Assembly: GCA_963082975.1 (NCBI GenBank)
Contig: OY720349.1
Span: forward strand, 61,874,501-61,938,500
DNA from: Labia minor
Taxonomy: Eukaryota > Arthropoda > Insecta > Dermaptera > Spongiphoridae
Reading direction: 5' to 3'
DNA length: 64,000 nucleotides
Positions 58,945 to 64,000 of the stretch are shown here, in pieces; positions within the stretch are counted from its first letter, which is position 1; each line of letters begins with the position of its first letter. The position numbers and the translations under genes are program-made. Under the pieces are notes generated by a model that was not told the DNA's origin, ran no database searches, and worked only from the letters and a program-made list of their open reading frames with translations.

Positions 58945-59420
58945 ATTCTTCTTGTTATCCCCGCAATTAGCGCCCTTATATCGTCCTGAAGAATAGCTTT
59001 CCATTCTTCGACAAGGGCTACTTTTAGTTCATCCACAGTGTTAAATTGTCTGAGACTCTTTCCGCTCTTATCTCAAACATGCACGATAAAATTAAGGTCT
59101 ACTTACTGGCCAGTCCAAGGACCAAGGATACAATTATAACCTCTTCGAGGGATTTTGAAACAATAAGTAGAATGGGGCTTGGAGTTATCGTGCATAAGTA
59201 TAAAATTCTCGCCGACATGAGAAGCAAAAGGAACAATATGTTCTTGAATAACTTCCTCAATATATCGATTTGCCGTGAGATTGCCATTTTCGATGAAAAC
59301 TAGCTCAATGCGAGCGCTGGAATTAATGCAGCCCCACAATATGAGGTCCTCCCAGAGAAGGTACACAGTTCATATCGCTCTTCTGTCCTTCTCCATACAC
59401 TTTCACGTCCATCTGGAGAT
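58945..59420 (-). pseudogene. Tc1-like transposase, C-terminal half with frameshifts
   Basis: Reading down the minus strand: SPDGRESVWRRTEERYE, a frame change, LILWGCINSSARIELVFIEN, GNLTANRYIEEVIQEHIVPF, LMHDNSKPH (second catalytic aspartate at 59187-59189), then LDWP, in-frame stops where DLNPIEH should be, and VDELKVALVEEWKAILQDDI, RALIAGITRRIAAVVGA and a stop. The motif order is that of a Tc1 DD34E transposase. The third catalytic region is destroyed and two or more frame changes occur. The helix-turn-helix part is missing. Confidence 0.9.
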
Positions 59421-59449
59421 TTAATAGGTGGTTCCGCATGGAACCTAAT

Positions 59450-59935
59450 TTCAAATTAATTTGAATTACCGCCCTCAGACTATATTTATATATTAATTAA
59501 ATTAAGTAATTCTAAATGTTAGTGTTAAGTAATTATGGAATTTGTATCGAGATTTTTAAGTTAATTTCATTTATAATTTTAAATATTTATTTTTATTGTA
59601 ATAAATTAATAAGTTTGACCACCTCCCTCCCCTACCACCCCTAATGACTAACGACGCCTTACTCGGCCAGTTTCGCTCGCATTTGGCCCGTTCAAATTTA
59701 CAACTTGGACGCGGTGCAATTTGGGATCGTCGACACTTCAGCTGCCGGCCCTAAGCTCCAGAGTTTGTTCCGAGAAGGCAAACCCATTGGTTCCTGAGGG
59801 GGACCATTTCTGCCAAGTTGGATCTGTTGGGGTCCAGTTAATCCGTTGGAAACTCGAGACGGCGAATTCCCTTTCCCAATCTCCGTAGTCAAACAGATAA
59901 GTACACTTATTCCCCCCTTTGAATTATACTAAATT
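59450..59935. other. GC-richer unidentified segment inside the Tc1 element
   Basis: Occupies the place of the N-terminal half of the transposase. From about 59620 to 59890 it is far less AT-rich than the rest of the element. All three minus-strand frames were read, plus one plus-strand frame (GIVDTSAAGPKLQSLFREGK); none matches Tc1 or another family I know. It may be an insertion or captured DNA. Confidence 0.4.
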
Positions 59936-60155
59936 TTAGATTTAAGTTGTTATATTTTATAGGTGATCCTAAATATAATTAATCTTTTATTATTATTAAT
60001 ATTATTTTTATTATAATTATTAAATAAATTTTATTAAATTCATGTCACACTATACATTGGTTGTCATATTAAAAGTTTATTCAATATTTTCAAATTATAT
60101 TTTATGAATTATTTTTTATAAAATTCTAAGTGTTCCGCTTTTTTGGTCGGCAGTA

Positions 60156-61299
60156 TAGGATATTAGATTTTTTTCTTTTAGGGTTATTGAGAAGATTGGG
60201 ATTATATAATAGATTAATATTCTGTTTTTTCATTTGCAAAATATTTTGAAAAATTCAACAAACTATTAATTTATTATATTACGGTTCAATTTTACAAATA
60301 CGAACTTTAATAGGATTTAAGTATTTTTTTTTTTTTGTATTTGAATATAATGTTTCAAAATTTTTTTTGTTTTCGGAAAATCCATCTGTTGATGTTCTGT
60401 GAATTGAATAAATTCATTGTCAGTCATTGGTGTGACTTCATGTTTGAGTGATTGACATCAGCGTTTTTGTTCAAAATACAAATAGAATGCAAATGAAATT
60501 GGAAACAGGCAAGAGTTGGAATTTGAAAATGAAAATAATATATTTTAAAAATCTATTGATTGTAATAAATATTTATTTATTTGTTTTAAATTTTATTTAT
60601 AGATCGATTAAATTTTATAGGATAATTTTAAATTTTTATTTTTAATATTTTTGACTTTTGGAAGCCCATTTTAACTAGTCTTTGCATTTATTATAAAATA
60701 ACAAATTATTTAATCTTAAAACTAAGTGAACTTGGAAAGGTGCAATCCCTCGTTTGGCATGGACTATAAACACGTAAGTTACTATTCTGAACTAATGTCT
60801 AATCTTGGAAGCACTCTAATAGAGGCGGCAGATTTTAGAAGAAATTAAAAGAAAGGTTTATAACTTCAGATAATTTTTTTTAAGATATTTATTAGTATTT
60901 TCGTGCTTGGTGCAGATTAAGAGATATTAATAAGAGTGGTTATATGTGAAATACTAGAACAAATATTGTAGAAACTTGGCAAAGACCAACAAAACTTAAA
61001 TATATTAAATAATTTTCGTATAAATATATATAATAACATATAAGAGAGACTCTGAGCAAGAAGAGATATATATATATTTATTTATATTTATAAAATATAT
61101 ATTTATATATATACATTTATAAATATAATATAATAATTATTATTATCAAAAAAGCCGTATTTGTTGTTTTGTTTTTTTTGGTGAGAGATTAAAAAATATA
61201 TTTTATTAAAATAAATATTTTTAGTTTTATTTCGAAATTAAATAAAACATTTTAAAATATTTTATATATAAACAAATATTAATACAATATGAATTAAAA
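60156..61299. other. AT-rich DNA
   Basis: No gene or repeat recognised. Confidence 0.5.
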
Positions 61300-61515
61300 A
61301 AGAATGACAAGAGATAAAGAGATAGATGACGTTATTGATGACCTCATTTGGATTTACTAATTTAAATTAAGAAAATACTAATTAAGTTGATTTTTATTAG
61401 AGGCTGAAACCAATACAGATCGATTTATCTTTATAAATATTATCTATGGTGTGAATTTCAAAAAAATCCTAAGAGTGGTTTAATATTTCAAAAATATACA
61501 AATCTATATATATAC
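61300..61515 (-). repeat. Helitron-like 5' module fragment
   Basis: Shares 'tttaaattaagaaaatacta', 'ctgaaaccaatacagatc' and 'ggtgtgaatttcaaaaaaat' with the module at 11230-11475. The TC end is not conserved. Confidence 0.5.
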
Positions 61516-61639
61516 AAATATATTATTATATATAAAAGGCATTCCCACTGTGGCTGTAACGCCATAAATCGGCCACATCAAATAAGATGGCATTATTCGA
61601 CTTGGGTGTTTTAAAAAAATGTTAATTGAATATATATAT

Positions 61640-61867
61640 AAAGTTGATCAATTCATCATACTGATGCATTAAGTAAATATACCAAAATGTATCAAAATCC
61701 GTTGAGCCGTTCAAGCTGTACAAATCTATACGGACAGACGGACAGACATCATGCTAAAAATACTTTTTTCTGTTAAGAAAATGCATGATTCGTGGAGATA
61801 TGTAAAAATCTCCATATGTGAAATTTGGTGTGAAAACAATACCTCCCTTACTATCGTCGGTCGGTAA
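61640..61867 (+). repeat. family X, fragment (microsatellite and second module)
   Basis: Starts in 'aagttgatcaattcatcata', runs through 'ttgagccgttcaagctgtac', a short GTCY-type repeat (61731-61747), and ends at 'actatcgtcggtcggtaa'. The first two thirds of the element are missing. Confidence 0.78.
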
Positions 61868-63412
61868 ATACAGAGAAGATAGATTGTCGATTATCTTAAT
61901 TACCAGAAATCCATTTATCAATGTCCATAATGAATTTGTTCCCATAAGCAGATATTCAAGGAAAATCTACTCAGCTAACCACCAGGGGACTTGAAATGCA
62001 GAATTGTAAAATATCGGATTCTATTTCAGCTCATTGGTTTGGATGTGTTTTGCCTTTATTTATATATTTCTCCTTCTCCCATGGGTCTTTTTAAACTAAA
62101 CCAAGTCGGTTAGAGTTAAAAATCAAATGAAGCAGTTTAAGTGAATTACAAGTCAAATACCCTCCCATACCTCATTTCATGTTTTCTTAAATAAATATTC
62201 CTCTTGTTAATTGAAACTTTGATTACTTGTTCGGTATTTTGCTTTGATTATATATATTTATTTCTATATTATAAAATATCACATTTTCAATTTAATACTT
62301 TAGATTCGTCATTAGTTAACATTTCAATTGAAAAGTAATTAATGTTTAAGCAAAAAAAAGAATGTATAATGAGAGTTTTCTTATTAATATCCATGTTTAA
62401 CTCATTAAAACAAAATGTCAAGTGAAATCGAATTCAATTGAGGATCTTTCGAATGGATTTTCCAATTCCTATTGTTATTCATGGATCAAGAAATAAAAAT
62501 ATGAAAGTATGAATAAAAAAACGATTAGTTGAACATTTTTGTGAGAGGTTTGCATGGCACGCACTTACCCGTCAAAGTGGGGTAAGTGCGAGTTTGCCTC
62601 ATTCCCCCAATAAACTATTCTGTTTATACTAGTGAGGTAAGTGTTTTGAATCAGCATTCTATCCTGAAAAATATTCTCTAAAAATTTTTAAAATAGGTAC
62701 ACGGATAGGTTTGAAAATAACTTTTTAATGGACAATAGATGATCATATCTTTTACAACATAGTTTGATCAAACAAGGATTTTAAACTTTTATAAATTCAT
62801 TAATTTTATTATTTTAGAAGAATATGATTTTTACGGGCACACCAATGAAATTGGAGGGAGGTTGTTTCTCCCCTTAGGCGAAATATTATATCTATATATA
62901 TACATTTTATTTTAAGACTGGGCGTCAAAATAATTTTGTTTCTCTTTGCCGTTAAAATAATAAAAAAAAAAATAGAACAAAATAAAATAAAATGAAATAA
63001 ACAAAATTTGTCCGTTACACATTAGTTTTAAATTCATATAAGATTCATAGCTGTGTCAAGTTTAAGAGTTGAAGTCGGCATATTACTATCAATCAATTGT
63101 GAATTAATATCGATTGCAAAATTATACTAAAAAGTGTAAAATATTTAAAATACAAAATAAAGAAAGATAAATATATGAGTAAATCCATATTTACAAAATC
63201 TCACTTTATTAATTGTTTATTTATAAATATATTATTATAATCTTATAAAATTTGTATTTTAAAAATATTATTTGTTTATTAATATTTACTTGAAATAAAT
63301 ACATTTTTAGAAGATTAATATTTTCAAATTCCCGTATAACATTATCTTGTCTATGCCTCTTGATATATTAAATAAATTTGTCGAATTAACATTGCACTAA
63401 AAAGAATAAAAT
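61868..63412. other. AT-rich DNA with one strong hairpin
   Basis: A perfect 10-bp stem hairpin, GCACTTACCC - 9-base loop - GGGTAAGTGC, lies at 62561-62589, possibly a transposon end. Otherwise no gene or repeat recognised. Confidence 0.45.
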
Positions 63413-63652
63413 AATATAAATATAAATTTTTTTTATAAAATAACGTTTTTCTCATGGACTATAAAAGAATAAAATAATTTTTCTATAGTCCTGGCAAATT
63501 TTATGGATGAATTTCTTCATATAAAACGAAAAACATTTGACGCATTTAGCAATTCATCCATAAACTTTGTCAGGCTTATAGAAAAATTATTTTATTCTTT
63601 TTTAGTCCATGAGAAAAACGTTATTTTATAAACAAATTTTATATTTATATTT
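63413..63652. mobile_element. fold-back (snap-back) element, about 240 bp
   Basis: Arms of about 100 bp, inverted: 'taacgtttttctcatggact' and 'aagaataaaataatttttct' at the left, complements at the right, with scattered mismatches, around a loop of about 30 bases. No coding capacity. AT-rich flanks hide the target duplication. Confidence 0.75.
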
Positions 63653-64000
63653 ATTAATTTATTCATGATAAATAAATTTAGAAGATTACCGGACTCATCA
63701 AACTCAAGTTGAATAACAAAATAAAAGTTTTAATTAAAGGTTTTAAGAAAAAAATAACAAGTGTTTTTTTTATAAAGACGATTAATGAGAGGTAAGGAAA
63801 AGCGTTTTCGTTATTTTTTTTATTTTTAGTGATGATTTAATGTTAAGGCCAAAATTAATCATTCAAAATATCTCTGTGACTTAATTACATCCTCCTGCAA
63901 ATGAAAATGTTTTATATTAAAAAAAATTTAATTAATTTTGTATTTAAACAACAGATACTTTTATTTGAAATCAAATGTAAAGTAGAAGTATATTAGCCTG
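63653..64000. other. AT-rich DNA
   Basis: No gene or repeat recognised up to the window end. Confidence 0.5.

Larger units (their letters stand above)
58635..60155 (-). mobile_element. Tc1-like element, decayed
   Basis: The ends are imperfect inverted repeats: 'actgccggacaaaaaaagcg' with 'aaatacttaga' at the left, and the complement 'actgccgaccaaaaaagcgg' with 'aacacttagaa' at the right. This CTGCCG-AAAAAAGCG pattern is typical of insect Tc1 ends. The length of about 1.5 kb is close to intact Tc1. The interior keeps the C-terminal half of a transposase on the minus strand; the N-terminal half is replaced by other sequence. TA targets cannot be assigned exactly. Confidence 0.82.

Noticed and set aside
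59620-59890. Possible ribosomal RNA fragment (GC-rich patch)
   Set aside because: No rRNA core motif was recognised on either strand, so it is left as an unidentified segment.
1-64000. CRISPR arrays, bacterial operons, prophage
   Set aside because: No regularly spaced identical repeats, no ribosome binding sites with adjacent long frames; the content is eukaryotic transposon-rich DNA.

Overview
This window is AT-rich, gene-poor eukaryotic DNA, most likely from an arthropod nuclear genome and probably an insect. The evidence is the mix of Mos1/mariner, Tc1, hAT, PIF/Harbinger and Transib-type DNA transposons, Helitrons, Penelope-like elements and non-LTR retrotransposon tails, together with long A/T tracts, many (TA)n microsatellites and no bacterial operon structure. 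The order of insect cannot be fixed from this sequence. I see no intact host gene. No long open frame looks like a real protein, and every recognisable coding stretch is a broken piece of a mobile element, apart from two unidentified coding-like patches near 36 kb and one near 47.8 kb.

Layout. 0-8.4 kb: a chimera of LINE tail and mariner DNA-binding domain, a (TG)n-bearing repeat here called family A, a LINE reverse transcriptase remnant with a YAED active site, a deleted mariner with clear terminal repeats, a tRNA-like SINE candidate, and two adjacent hAT elements with transposase fragments. 9.5-17 kb: a repeat with a GTCY-type microsatellite here called family X, a Helitron-like element, a hAT MITE with a perfect 8-bp target duplication, and several family A copies. 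19-28.2 kb: Helitron fragments, a mariner pseudogene split by a Harbinger-type MITE, a second LINE copy, and another X copy. 29-34 kb: two Penelope-like fold-back elements carrying a hammerhead-like motif, and a hAT MITE with a related fragment. 36 kb: two unidentified coding-like patches. 41.7-43.4 kb: an X copy interrupted by a 1,027-bp element with Transib (RAG-like) termini. 45-52.6 kb: family A, a fold-back element, a LINE tail beside a tRNA-like sequence, and a hAT MITE. 55-64 kb: a Ty3/Gypsy fragment, a Helitron carrying a tRNA-like segment, a decayed Tc1 element, an X fragment and a fold-back element.

How it fits together. The region records successive insertions, often nested: Transib inside X, Harbinger inside mariner, and a Helitron end against Gypsy. 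The best single observation is the Transib-type element. Its ends are a CACAGTG heptamer, a 23-bp spacer and an A-rich nonamer-like block, flanked by a CGACG duplication. That matches the signal architecture from which V(D)J recombination signals are thought to derive. All family names come from reading the sequence by eye; nothing was searched against a database.
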